From: JAQBFJ01 sp032123435
GTDB taxonomy: Bacteria > Verrucomicrobiota > Kiritimatiellia > UBA8416 > JAQBFJ01
Direction of reading: 5' to 3'
DNA length: 6,737 bases
Assembly (NCBI GenBank): GCA_032123435.1
Contig: JAQBFJ010000043.1
Span: 1-6,737, forward strand
Shown here in pieces: positions 1-6,348 of the stretch. The translations under genes were made by a program, and so were the position numbers. Every line of letters starts with the position of its first letter. Positions within the stretch are counted from its first letter, which is position 1. The notes beneath the pieces were generated by a model. The model made no database searches. It had not been told where the DNA came from and saw only the letters and a list, made by a program, of their open reading frames with translations.

Positions 1-342
1 GATTGATGCGTCTTTCTCAATATATGTATCGGTTTGTGGGATATATGCTTCAGGCTGATAGTAATCATAATAACTTACAAAATACTCCACTGCGTTTTCG
101 GGGAAGAACTCTTTCAACTCACTATAAAGCTGAGCTGCAAGCGTCTTGTTATGCGAAACTACCAGTGTTGGCCTGTTTATATACTCTATAACATTGGCTG
201 CCGTAAATGTCTTGCCCGATCCCGTAACACCTTCAAGTATCTGAAATTTCTCTCCATTTTTCAACCCACGGCACAATTCCTTTATGGCTTGAGGCTGATC
301 ACCAGTTGGCTGAAAGGAGGAGTGAAGTTTGAATCTATTCAT
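1..342 (-). CDS. uvrB: UvrABC system protein B, N-terminal part (cut by window edge)
   Basis: UvrB is the DNA helicase-like subunit of nucleotide excision repair. It is loaded by UvrA, verifies the lesion and recruits UvrC. Only the first 114 codons are in the window, and the reading frame is open to base 1. The Walker A motif GVTGSGKT is at residues 38-45, preceded by the family's FQPTGDQPQAI at 10-20. SHNKTLAAQLYSE (63-75) and the tyrosine-rich YYDYYQPEAYIP (91-102), the start of the damage-clamping beta-hairpin, are nearly invariant in UvrB and rule out other helicases. The ATG at 342 gives the usual short N-terminus before the GDQPQAI box, and a weak AGG lies about 8 nt upstream. The gene starts 18 bp after nadA on the same strand, so the two are probably co-transcribed. 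Nothing in the visible part looks damaged; the remaining roughly 550 residues expected for the family lie outside. Confidence 0.96.
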   Translation of the reverse strand, partial: MNRFKLHSSFQPTGDQPQAIKELCRGLKNGEKFQILEGVTGSGKTFTAANVIEYINRPTLVVSHNKTLAAQLYSELKEFFPENAVEYFVSYYDYYQPEAYIPQTDTYIEKDASI

Positions 343-360
343 TTATGTAACCTGCCGAAT

Positions 361-1386
361 TCATATTTCGAGCATTCTCCGCAGAGCCTTTCCGGCATCG
401 CGCACGACAGATTCTTGAACCCGAACCCTGCATACGCCAGGCCATGTTGTAAGCAGTTCAAGAAGACTCTCTTCGCTTGTTTTACTCATGTTGGAGCAGA
501 CTGATGGAGAAAGAGCCTTTATTGTTAATCTTCCTTTGTGTTCATCTGCCAATCGTTCAACAAGATTCGATTCCGTTCCAATCACTATCGTCGCGCCATC
601 CGGAGCAGATTCAACATACTTTATAATTTGCGAAGTCGAGCCATGCGCATCGGAAGCTCTAACAACATCTCGCGGCGCCTCCGGGTGAACAATAATCTTT
701 GCATCAGGAATTGCAGATCTTACATTCTTCACATGTTCCATTTTGAATGCGGTATGTACAAGGCAGAAACCTTTCCATACCACAACCTTGATGGCTTCCG
801 GATCATTCATTTCATACAACTTTTCTGCTTTCGGGTCATATACGGCCACTTCATTATCAGGAATGCCTGTGTCGTAAGCGGTATTTCGTCCCAGATGTTC
901 GTCCGGTAGAAAAAACACTCGTTTCCCCTGCTCAAAAACCCACCTGAACGCTCGCCCCGCATTGCTCGAAGTACACGTAATGCCGCCCAGTTTACCGCAC
1001 AAGGCTTTGATCGAAGCCGTGCTGTTAACATATACAACCGGAACCCAGTTCTTTCCGATTGCTGTATTGATTGTATTCCACCCCTTTTGCATGGATACTT
1101 CATCAGCCATATTTGCCATTGGACAACCTGCTGATGGTTCAGGCATATATACTTGCTGATCAGGTCGTGTCAGTATATCAGCGGATTCAGCCATGAATCT
1201 AACTCCGCAGAATACAATCCGTTCGGCTTCCGGATGACTCGCCGCATTTCGGGCCAATTCGAGCGAATCGCCGATCGCATCAACATTCCGCAATACAGAG
1301 GATCGTTGATAATGGTGCCCCAGAATCAATAACCGATCTTTCCATTCGCGCCGGACAGCTTCTATTTTTGAATGTGTTTCACTCAT
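361..1386 (-). CDS. nadA: quinolinate synthase NadA
   Basis: NadA is a cytosolic [4Fe-4S] enzyme that condenses iminoaspartate with dihydroxyacetone phosphate to give quinolinate, the precursor of NAD. The 341 residues fit the family length. The three cysteines expected to bind the cluster are Cys88 (AGCPMA), Cys208 (KGFCLVH) and Cys297 (CSNM). Other family signatures are GHHYQ (23-27), VFCGVRFMAESADIL (58-72), CTSSNA (138-143), FLPDEHLGRNTA (159-170), VHPEAP (233-238) and GSTSQII (249-255). These spread over all three pseudo-symmetric domains, so the protein looks complete. The ATG at 1386 has ACAGG about 5 nt upstream. It lies 48 bp after the glycosyltransferase and 18 bp before uvrB, with no terminator seen in either gap. 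The nadB and nadC partners are not in the window, and no NAD-responsive regulatory site was recognised. Confidence 0.96.
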   Translation of the reverse strand: MSETHSKIEAVRREWKDRLLILGHHYQRSSVLRNVDAIGDSLELARNAASHPEAERIVFCGVRFMAESADILTRPDQQVYMPEPSAGCPMANMADEVSMQKGWNTINTAIGKNWVPVVYVNSTASIKALCGKLGGITCTSSNAGRAFRWVFEQGKRVFFLPDEHLGRNTAYDTGIPDNEVAVYDPKAEKLYEMNDPEAIKVVVWKGFCLVHTAFKMEHVKNVRSAIPDAKIIVHPEAPRDVVRASDAHGSTSQIIKYVESAPDGATIVIGTESNLVERLADEHKGRLTIKALSPSVCSNMSKTSEESLLELLTTWPGVCRVRVQESVVRDAGKALRRMLEI

Positions 1387-1434
1387 AACAACCTGTAATT
1401 ATGACATCTTGCGCCGGATAAATGAAAGGATTTT

Positions 1435-2577
1435 TCAGCAAGTCATATGCCCTTGTTTTTCGTTTTGAAACAATATTGAAATCATTTGACCCGCGTTTTT
1501 CTCTATATCAAAGAACCTGGCCGCGGCAGTAATGGCATTGCTGGAAAGTTTAAAATAGGAATCGGGATTGTTCAGTATTTCCAAAAGAGCCTCAACATCA
1601 CGATCCTGCTTATCATCGCAACCATAAATGGCTACTCCTGCATTATTTTCTTCGATAAACTTACCTAATGGCGAATTCTTTAAAACAACCGGAATAACAC
1701 CTTTCGCCATACTTTCTATCATACTGTGAGGCATCCCTTTTACATTTTTATCATCCTCAAACAGGCAAAAACAAAAATCAAAATCTTCGAGATACGAATT
1801 CATGTCGACAATGTATCCCGCATCTATATTGATGAATGAGTAATCCTGAACCAAAGATTTGATGTAAGAAGGATCTTTTCGCCATAACAATGTGACCTGA
1901 ACAGCAGATCGCTCTGCCAGAAGTTTCCCTAAATTCATTATTTTAAAAATGCCCTTGCTTTCAATCATTTCCTTTTCAATTGCCTGATTATCATCTTCTT
2001 TAATCGGCGAACTGGCAAAAAGGAAACGCGCTGGCTTGCCGGCAGACCTTTTCCTTGTTCCGGGATGGAACTTCCCCATGTTTATACCGGGATAGAAAAC
2101 ATTGCTGGGATTGTCTGGATATAACGACCTGACTCTCCGCAGGATCGACTCGTTCTCAGCTGAAATATAAGTGGTTTTCGGGATACGTGTTTGATCAGAA
2201 AAAAAATTATGTGTATAAATATGAACTACAGTTTTACATGGAATCTGAAAACTACAGCCATGCATATACACGGCGTCAATTCCGGCAAACAAACAAAATA
2301 ACCTTGCCAGCAGTGTCGGAAAACTTCCTTTTGCCCGGAAAAACAATCTAAACAGGAAGTGGGGGATTTTCAAGGGGTTGATACTCAGATACCTGACATT
2401 GTTCATCTCTTTTCGCTTAATAAGACGATCGAGTTTCTTCGAAAATGCCAGAACATAAACTTTGACACCTTGACGCGCCAAGGCTTCTGCTAATGAGATG
2501 CCTGCATTCTTTACAGCATCATTGAATGGCGGATAAGGATCTAATTTTCTGCCAATTATCAGGATATTTTTCGACAT
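1435..2577 (-). CDS. GT-B fold glycosyltransferase, GT4-like
   Basis: This is probably a retaining glycosyltransferase that moves a sugar from a nucleotide-sugar donor to an unknown acceptor. The 380 residues fit the two-domain GT-B plan. The N-terminal Rossmann half begins MSKNILIIGRKLDPYPP and continues with SLAEALARQGVKVYVLAF (28-45), the usual shape of GT4 enzymes. YISAENESILRRV (137-149) followed by VFYPGINMGKFHP (160-172) matches the common interdomain pattern ending in a GID-like turn and Phe. KGMPHSMIESMAKGVIPVV (280-298) is the C-terminal donor-binding region; its second conserved Glu is Glu288, but Lys280 stands where the first Glu of EX7E is usual. There is no signal peptide or clear membrane span, so it is likely cytosolic or peripheral. 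The start at 2577 overlaps the methyltransferase end by 19 bp, suggesting translational coupling. Family placement is secure at fold level only; donor, acceptor and product are unknown. Confidence 0.8.
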   Translation of the reverse strand: MSKNILIIGRKLDPYPPFNDAVKNAGISLAEALARQGVKVYVLAFSKKLDRLIKRKEMNNVRYLSINPLKIPHFLFRLFFRAKGSFPTLLARLFCLFAGIDAVYMHGCSFQIPCKTVVHIYTHNFFSDQTRIPKTTYISAENESILRRVRSLYPDNPSNVFYPGINMGKFHPGTRKRSAGKPARFLFASSPIKEDDNQAIEKEMIESKGIFKIMNLGKLLAERSAVQVTLLWRKDPSYIKSLVQDYSFINIDAGYIVDMNSYLEDFDFCFCLFEDDKNVKGMPHSMIESMAKGVIPVVLKNSPLGKFIEENNAGVAIYGCDDKQDRDVEALLEILNNPDSYFKLSSNAITAAARFFDIEKNAGQMISILFQNEKQGHMTC

Positions 2578-3341
2578 TTCACTATCCAGCCATGAGGAAG
2601 ACGTGTTGAATACCTGAACTTCCAGAACATTCTATTTAAAAAACATTCCATGCGCAGGCGAGTTTCCTCATTCCTGTTAAATGATAGAATCCGCCTGAAA
2701 CCACGTGTCCTGACAGGAATGCCGAGAAACCGTTCTACCCGAAAACCGTTTTCAGCCATCTCACCGCAAAATTTCTTTTTCGTATAAATTTCGTCGAAAA
2801 CAGGCCTGTCTTCAATAAGATTTTTATGATATTCATAATTGGCAACGTCCATAACCAATACACCGTTGGGCGTCAGCAACCTGTGGATTTCGGCATAGGC
2901 GTTACGCCGAACGTCGCAATCAAAATGTCTGATAAAAAGGATTGTTGTTATAACATCAAAAACACCGTTTTTAAATTCAGTATTGAAAGAATCCATTTCA
3001 ATGAATTGGAGATTTGATGATTTTGATCGAGCTTCTTTCAACATTGCGGGAGATCGGTCAATCCCTGTTATATTTGATTCCGGGAATCGTTTCTTCAATT
3101 CCACTGCAAAACGTCCTGTTCCTGTAGCCAGATCAAGAATTTTATCGTGTTTCTCTGGAGCAATCAAAGTCCAGACAGCGTCGTTTTCCAGCTTATTCCT
3201 GAGTCGCCCTGCATAAGATTGAAAACGTTCCTGATCATAAGAACATGCGACTTCCGGATTCTGGTATAGCAATTCAATGTCCTGCCTGGTAAAAGCGCCT
3301 CCGCCTTTCATAGTCCTGGCGTACTCTTTTGTTTTGCTCAT
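2559..3341 (-). CDS. class I SAM-dependent methyltransferase
   Basis: This is a small-molecule-type methyltransferase using S-adenosylmethionine. Motif I, ILDLATGTGRFAVEL, is at residues 68-82, and motif II, ITGIDRSPAMLKEA, ends with the acidic Asp95 expected to contact the SAM ribose. FIEMDSF (113-119) is the usual acidic position after the third strand, and FDVITTILFIRHF (128-140) with LTPNGVLVMDV (156-166) fit motifs IV-VI of the UbiE/Methyltransf_11 and _25 type. The first 50 residues form a charged cap containing YDQERFQSYAGRL, often seen in these enzymes. The C-terminal 80 residues are basic and aromatic and may bind the acceptor. The ATG at 3341 has AAGGA about 10 nt upstream. The 19 bp overlap with the glycosyltransferase suggests a shared substrate, such as a glycan or glycolipid, but that is inference. 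A TATCAT hexamer at 3371-3366 could serve as a -10 element; no good -35 was found. Confidence 0.85.
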   Translation of the reverse strand: MSKTKEYARTMKGGGAFTRQDIELLYQNPEVACSYDQERFQSYAGRLRNKLENDAVWTLIAPEKHDKILDLATGTGRFAVELKKRFPESNITGIDRSPAMLKEARSKSSNLQFIEMDSFNTEFKNGVFDVITTILFIRHFDCDVRRNAYAEIHRLLTPNGVLVMDVANYEYHKNLIEDRPVFDEIYTKKKFCGEMAENGFRVERFLGIPVRTRGFRRILSFNRNEETRLRMECFLNRMFWKFRYSTRLPHGWIVKCRKIS

Positions 3342-3387
3342 GTCTCATCTTTCCTTATCAGAGCAATGATATTGACATTACATACGG

Positions 3388-3420
3388 CAAAAACAACAGG
3401 CCGAAACAGTTGTTCCGGCC
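3388..3420 (-). terminator. rho-independent terminator after tRNA-fMet
   Basis: Read on the minus strand, bases 3420 to 3399 form a hairpin with arms GGCCGGAACA and TGTTTCGGCC. That gives up to ten pairs including one G-T wobble, with a tight loop. It is followed by TGTTGTTTTTG, a usable U-tract. It begins 8 nt after the CCA end of the tRNA, as expected for a single-gene tRNA transcript. On the plus strand the hairpin has no T-run after it, so it should act in one direction. It leaves 46 bp before the methyltransferase start, so that gene needs either its own promoter or read-through. Confidence 0.85.
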
Positions 3421-3427
3421 CTCAAAT

Positions 3428-3504
<77 letters not shown>

Positions 3505-3531
3505 ATCGCTATGTTTTTACACACTTTTTAG

Positions 3532-3560
3532 AGAATATGCCGATGCCCGAAACAAATCAA
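3532..3560 (-). promoter_or_regulatory. candidate sigma70-type promoter for tRNA-fMet
   Basis: On the minus strand, TTGATT (3560-3555) and TATTCT (3537-3532) each match the consensus at four of six positions and are separated by 17 bp. A start about 7 nt further on would give a leader of roughly 20 nt before the mature tRNA 5' end at 3504. The geometry is good and the location is right, but neither hexamer is strong and short matches occur by chance. Confidence 0.4.
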
Positions 3561-3626
3561 CAATAAAAAAGCATTATCATCAATATTACAACGCCGCAAG
3601 GCAAATGCAGCAACCTTTATCATGAA

Positions 3627-3655
3627 TTGACGAATCTTAATTTAATTGGCACTAT
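3627..3655 (+). promoter_or_regulatory. candidate sigma70-type promoter for hisHF
   Basis: TTGACG (3627-3632) matches the -35 consensus at five of six positions. After exactly 17 bp comes CACTAT (3650-3655), a weak -10 with only three matches. Transcription would start near 3662, leaving about 18 nt of leader before the hisH ATG. Such a short leader leaves no room for a histidine attenuator. The divergent arrangement with the tRNA-fMet promoter fits this 175 bp spacer being a shared regulatory region. Confidence 0.4.
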
Positions 3656-3679
3656 CTCCATGCAAATAGAGAGTATTTT

Positions 3680-4300
3680 ATGATTGCAGTAATTGATTAT
3701 AAGGCGGGGAACCTGACAAGCGTACGGCTCGCTTTCGAAACATTGGGACTGAATGCTGAAATAACCAGCTCATCCCGCAAGATTCTTTCCGCAGATCATG
3801 TGGTGTTTCCAGGTGTCGGCGCAGCACGCTCAGCCATGCGCACACTTGAACAGTTAGAACTTGTCGATACAATTAAACAAGTGTTCCATAACGGAATACC
3901 TTTCATGGGCATCTGTGTCGGATTGCAAATCCTGCTGGAGCGATCTGAGGAGGATGACGGAGTCGATACGATAGGATTAATACCGGGCATGGTCAAACTG
4001 TTCTCGCCTGCCGATCCGTTCGATAAAGTGCCTCAAATAGGATGGAATAGCGTTGCATTGCGTTATTCACATCCGGTATTCAACGGTATCAGTGATAATA
4101 GCAATTTCTATTTTGTCCATAGCTACTATCCGATGCCGTCCGATAATAGTGATATTCTGGGCCAAACGGAATATGCCGGAGCCACATTCTCTTCAGTCAT
4201 TGCCCGGAACAACCTTGTTGCCACGCAGTTCCATCCCGAAAAATCTGGAAGAATAGGCCTGCAACTCCTCGATAATTTCAGTAAATGGAATGGAAATTAA
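3680..4300 (+). CDS. hisH: imidazole glycerol phosphate synthase, glutaminase subunit HisH
   Basis: HisH hydrolyses glutamine and channels ammonia to HisF for the fifth step of histidine synthesis. The 206 residues match the family's usual 200-210. It is a class I glutamine amidotransferase. The nucleophile Cys79 sits in the elbow GICVGLQIL, the oxyanion-strand motif PGVG is at 44-47, and His185 and Glu187 in QFHPEKSG complete the triad. MIAVIDYKAGNL at the N-terminus, KVPQIGWNSV (116-125) and FYFVHSYY (143-150) are HisH signatures that separate it from other amidotransferases. The ATG at 3680 gives the standard N-terminus; only a weak GAGAG lies 6 nt upstream. hisF follows after 11 bp, so the subunits are made together. 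No other his gene is visible on either side. Histidine synthesis is favoured over the WbuY-like roles known for some HisH paralogues because the partner HisF is canonical. Confidence 0.95.
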   Translation: MIAVIDYKAGNLTSVRLAFETLGLNAEITSSSRKILSADHVVFPGVGAARSAMRTLEQLELVDTIKQVFHNGIPFMGICVGLQILLERSEEDDGVDTIGLIPGMVKLFSPADPFDKVPQIGWNSVALRYSHPVFNGISDNSNFYFVHSYYPMPSDNSDILGQTEYAGATFSSVIARNNLVATQFHPEKSGRIGLQLLDNFSKWNGN

Positions 4301-4303
4301 AGG
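4299..4303 (+). promoter_or_regulatory. ribosome binding site that sets the hisF start
   Basis: AAAGG overlaps the hisH stop codon and lies 8 nt before the ATG at 4312. The alternative in-frame ATG at 4285 lies inside hisH, has no such site, and would add nine residues before the conserved MLTKRIIPCLD. The site supports 4312 as the start and suggests that ribosomes finishing hisH re-initiate on hisF. Confidence 0.7.
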
Positions 4304-4311
4304 TCTGCCAC

Positions 4312-5091
4312 ATGCTGACAAAACGTATAATACCATGCCTTGATATTCGTGACAGGAAAGTAACTAAGGGCGTTAAATTTCAAAACAATGTTGTGCTCGG
4401 TGATCCCGTCGAATTGGCCGCAAGGTATTACAATGACGGTTGTGATGAACTCGTGTTTTATGACATAACCGCTTCTTCCGAAAACAGGCGCATAGATATT
4501 GAAATGGTCAGAGAAGTCGCAAGCGCAGTTAGAATACCTTTTGCGGTAGGAGGCGGTATATCAGGCTTGAATGATATGCATGACGTTCTTTTTGCCGGAG
4601 CGGAAAAGGTTTCAGTCAATTCACTGGCTGTCCGGAAACCTGATATCATAAAGGAAGGAGCAAAAGCATTTGGTTCTCAATGTATTGTGCTGGGCATGGA
4701 CCCGGTTCGTGTCAACAAAACAGAACAGTGTCCCAGCGGATACGAGATAACCATTCGAGGCTTTAGGGAACATACAGGCATTGACGCGGTTCAATGGGCA
4801 AAACAGGCTGAAGATCTAGGGGCTGGTGAAATCGTTGTGAATTCTGTCGATGCCGATGGTACCCGTATAGGATACGAAATCGAGCTTACACGCCTTATTG
4901 CTGAAAATGTCGGCATACCCGTAGTGGCGTCAGGTGGAGCCGGAAATCCACAGCATTTAGTCGACGTGTTCACTCAGGCACACGCCGATGCCGCTATAAT
5001 AGCAGGCATGATCCATACCGGAGAATATACCATCCGCCAGATTAAACAGGAATTGGCTTTAGCCGGTGTCCCGGTTCGACAGGAATGGTAA
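4312..5091 (+). CDS. hisF: imidazole glycerol phosphate synthase, cyclase subunit HisF
   Basis: HisF is a (beta/alpha)8-barrel that uses ammonia from HisH to turn PRFAR into imidazole glycerol phosphate and AICAR. From the ATG at 4312 it has 259 residues, close to the family norm of about 253-258. The two catalytic aspartates fall at exactly the canonical numbers: Asp11 in RIIPCLD and Asp130 in GMDPVRV. Phosphate-binding elements are FAVGGGI (77-83), NS at 103-104 and ASGGAG (206-211). GDPVELAARYY (30-40), DELVFYDITASSE (45-57), LGAGEIVVNSVDADGT (169-184) and HTGEYT (235-240) are all family hallmarks. A few extra residues after Asp130 (NKTEQCPSG, 135-143) lie in a loop that varies between lineages. 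It follows hisH by 11 bp and forms the expected heterodimer with it. It converges on the LarA-like gene with a 16 bp gap and no clear terminator. Confidence 0.96.
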   Translation: MLTKRIIPCLDIRDRKVTKGVKFQNNVVLGDPVELAARYYNDGCDELVFYDITASSENRRIDIEMVREVASAVRIPFAVGGGISGLNDMHDVLFAGAEKVSVNSLAVRKPDIIKEGAKAFGSQCIVLGMDPVRVNKTEQCPSGYEITIRGFREHTGIDAVQWAKQAEDLGAGEIVVNSVDADGTRIGYEIELTRLIAENVGIPVVASGGAGNPQHLVDVFTQAHADAAIIAGMIHTGEYTIRQIKQELALAGVPVRQEW

Positions 5092-5107
5092 TGCAATGCG
5101 TCAGGAT

Positions 5108-6322
5108 TCATTGCCATAGAAAATACTTTCCATCCTTGAACATCAGCTCGACAGGTGTCGAATCAATACTGCAATTATCGGCCGCATGAATCTCATCAAC
5201 AAGATCCTCGCTGACATAAATTGAATCCAGTCTGAGTGTATTAGGGATAAACATCCATCTCTTTTCACCATATTTGTTCCTAAGCGAACTTATTAGTTCT
5301 GCGTCAGTCTCGAAGGTTAATGGGATCTTGCCCCTCGCAGGCTCACCTGTCGTGAAGACATTTATGAAAGTCTTGTGCTCGTCAATTTCGTCTCTTAATC
5401 GCCTTGTGATGTAATCGGCAAGGCCTACGCCTATCGCGTTGCCTCGCGACTCCTTGTATAAACTCATGGCGGCAATTATACGGATTGACGGACAGTCAAG
5501 ATCTTCACCACCTTTCACGCCGCGATATCCGATCACATTTGTATCCATGCCGGTACCACTGTATGTTTTGCCTATTTCATCTATGACAAGCACGTTTAAA
5601 TTCTTAACGGGCAAGCGTGGAAAATACTTCTTATGCTGTTCCAGCAGAACAGGTTCCTTTTCCATGATATCTTTGCCTCTAATCGCGTGTATTTCCGCCG
5701 TCTGATCAAAACCGTCTTCCAGAATGCCGATTCCGGCAAGAATCTTGCCGGAACCCAGAATCAATTGCCCCATTTCCAATAGAATGTCCTTCATTTCCTT
5801 TACGGGTGCGGCGTGAAAAGTTCGGGCTGATTCTATTTTACCCATTCCAACTACCATCATCTTGATAATGCCGCTTTGGACCGGACCGGAAAAACACGTA
5901 TGCAGTTTGATCCGGTTAACAACAAACACGCCGGCAGATTCCCAACAGCGCCTGTCCATATAGACATCGCCCGATTTAACGGTTCCTATTTTCACCACGT
6001 CCATGCCCATGCGTATCGGTATACCCGTAGCCTGTTCGGTCATGCCCAGCGTTTCCACCATTTCTTTTTGACCCTCTGCCGTGGCACCGTTGTGAGAACC
6101 CATGCACGGAACGAGAAATGGACGCGCGCCCTTCTTTTTGAGCCATTTTCCGACAGTACTGGTAATCTGAACAATGTCGGTTATACCACGACTGCCTGCC
6201 GTAATCGCAACGTCGGATTGGGGAATGTCTATGTTCAGCGAATCCAGCTGTTTTATTACCGTGCCGGCAATATCATTGATTGGATTTGACGCAAGCTTCT
6301 GTGTTACATGATAAAGTTGCAT
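5108..6322 (-). CDS. LarA-like nickel-pincer enzyme (lactate racemase family, DUF2088)
   Basis: The protein has 404 residues and resembles the lactate racemase (LarA) superfamily, whose members use a nickel-pincer nucleotide to racemise or epimerise alpha-hydroxy acids. Markers are AGSRGI (42-47), VPCMGSHNGATAEGQ (71-85), VNRIKLHTCFSG (135-146) and IIKMMVVGMGK (152-162). Compared with Lactiplantibacillus plantarum LarA (His108, His174, Lys184, His200, from memory), candidate equivalents are His77, His141, Lys154 and His170. The Lys-to-His spacing of 16 is the same, and the two acid/base histidines are 64 rather than 66 apart. That suggests an active enzyme with the pincer attached to Lys154. 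The protein seems to belong to one of the LarA homologue groups without an assigned substrate. The larB, larC and larE cofactor genes are not in the window. The ATG at 6322 lies 26 bp after the HAD gene, with GGA about 11 nt upstream. Fold assignment is confident, substrate is not. Confidence 0.82.
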   Translation of the reverse strand: MQLYHVTQKLASNPINDIAGTVIKQLDSLNIDIPQSDVAITAGSRGITDIVQITSTVGKWLKKKGARPFLVPCMGSHNGATAEGQKEMVETLGMTEQATGIPIRMGMDVVKIGTVKSGDVYMDRRCWESAGVFVVNRIKLHTCFSGPVQSGIIKMMVVGMGKIESARTFHAAPVKEMKDILLEMGQLILGSGKILAGIGILEDGFDQTAEIHAIRGKDIMEKEPVLLEQHKKYFPRLPVKNLNVLVIDEIGKTYSGTGMDTNVIGYRGVKGGEDLDCPSIRIIAAMSLYKESRGNAIGVGLADYITRRLRDEIDEHKTFINVFTTGEPARGKIPLTFETDAELISSLRNKYGEKRWMFIPNTLRLDSIYVSEDLVDEIHAADNCSIDSTPVELMFKDGKYFLWQ

Positions 6323-6348
6323 TGTTTTCGTTCCGTGCCCCTTGGATC

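Noticed and set aside
34..504. 156-codon plus-strand open frame at the left end
   Set aside because: It is antisense to clearly recognisable uvrB and nadA, and its translation shows no domain or protein-like composition.
3372..3377. Perfect TTGACA on the plus strand
   Set aside because: No -10-like hexamer lies 16-18 bp downstream, and it would point into the antisense of the tRNA.
3593..3602. Mini-hairpin GCC-GCAA-GGC
   Set aside because: A three-pair stem is expected by chance; there is no other sign of a structured RNA here.
3561..3625. Possible histidine-rich leader peptide before hisH (segment KKHYHQYY)
   Set aside because: It has only two His codons, belongs to the frame that starts inside the tRNA antisense, and has no attenuator hairpin with a T-run before hisH.
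4285..4311. Upstream ATG extension of hisF by nine codons
   Set aside because: It precedes the conserved MLTKRIIPCLD start, lies inside hisH, and lacks a ribosome binding site, whereas 4312 has AAAGG at 8 nt.
3680..5091. hisHF as WbuY/WbuZ-type surface-sugar amidination genes, given the nearby glycosyltransferase
   Set aside because: HisF keeps canonical RIIPCLD, Asp130 and the full set of phosphate-binding motifs. The glycosyltransferase is on the other strand beyond the tRNA, and no WbuX-like partner is present.
5093..5114. Inverted repeat GCAATG / CATTGC between the convergent hisF and LarA-like genes
   Set aside because: The stem is only six pairs with a ten-base loop, and there is no T-run on either strand, so it does not meet the bar for a terminator.
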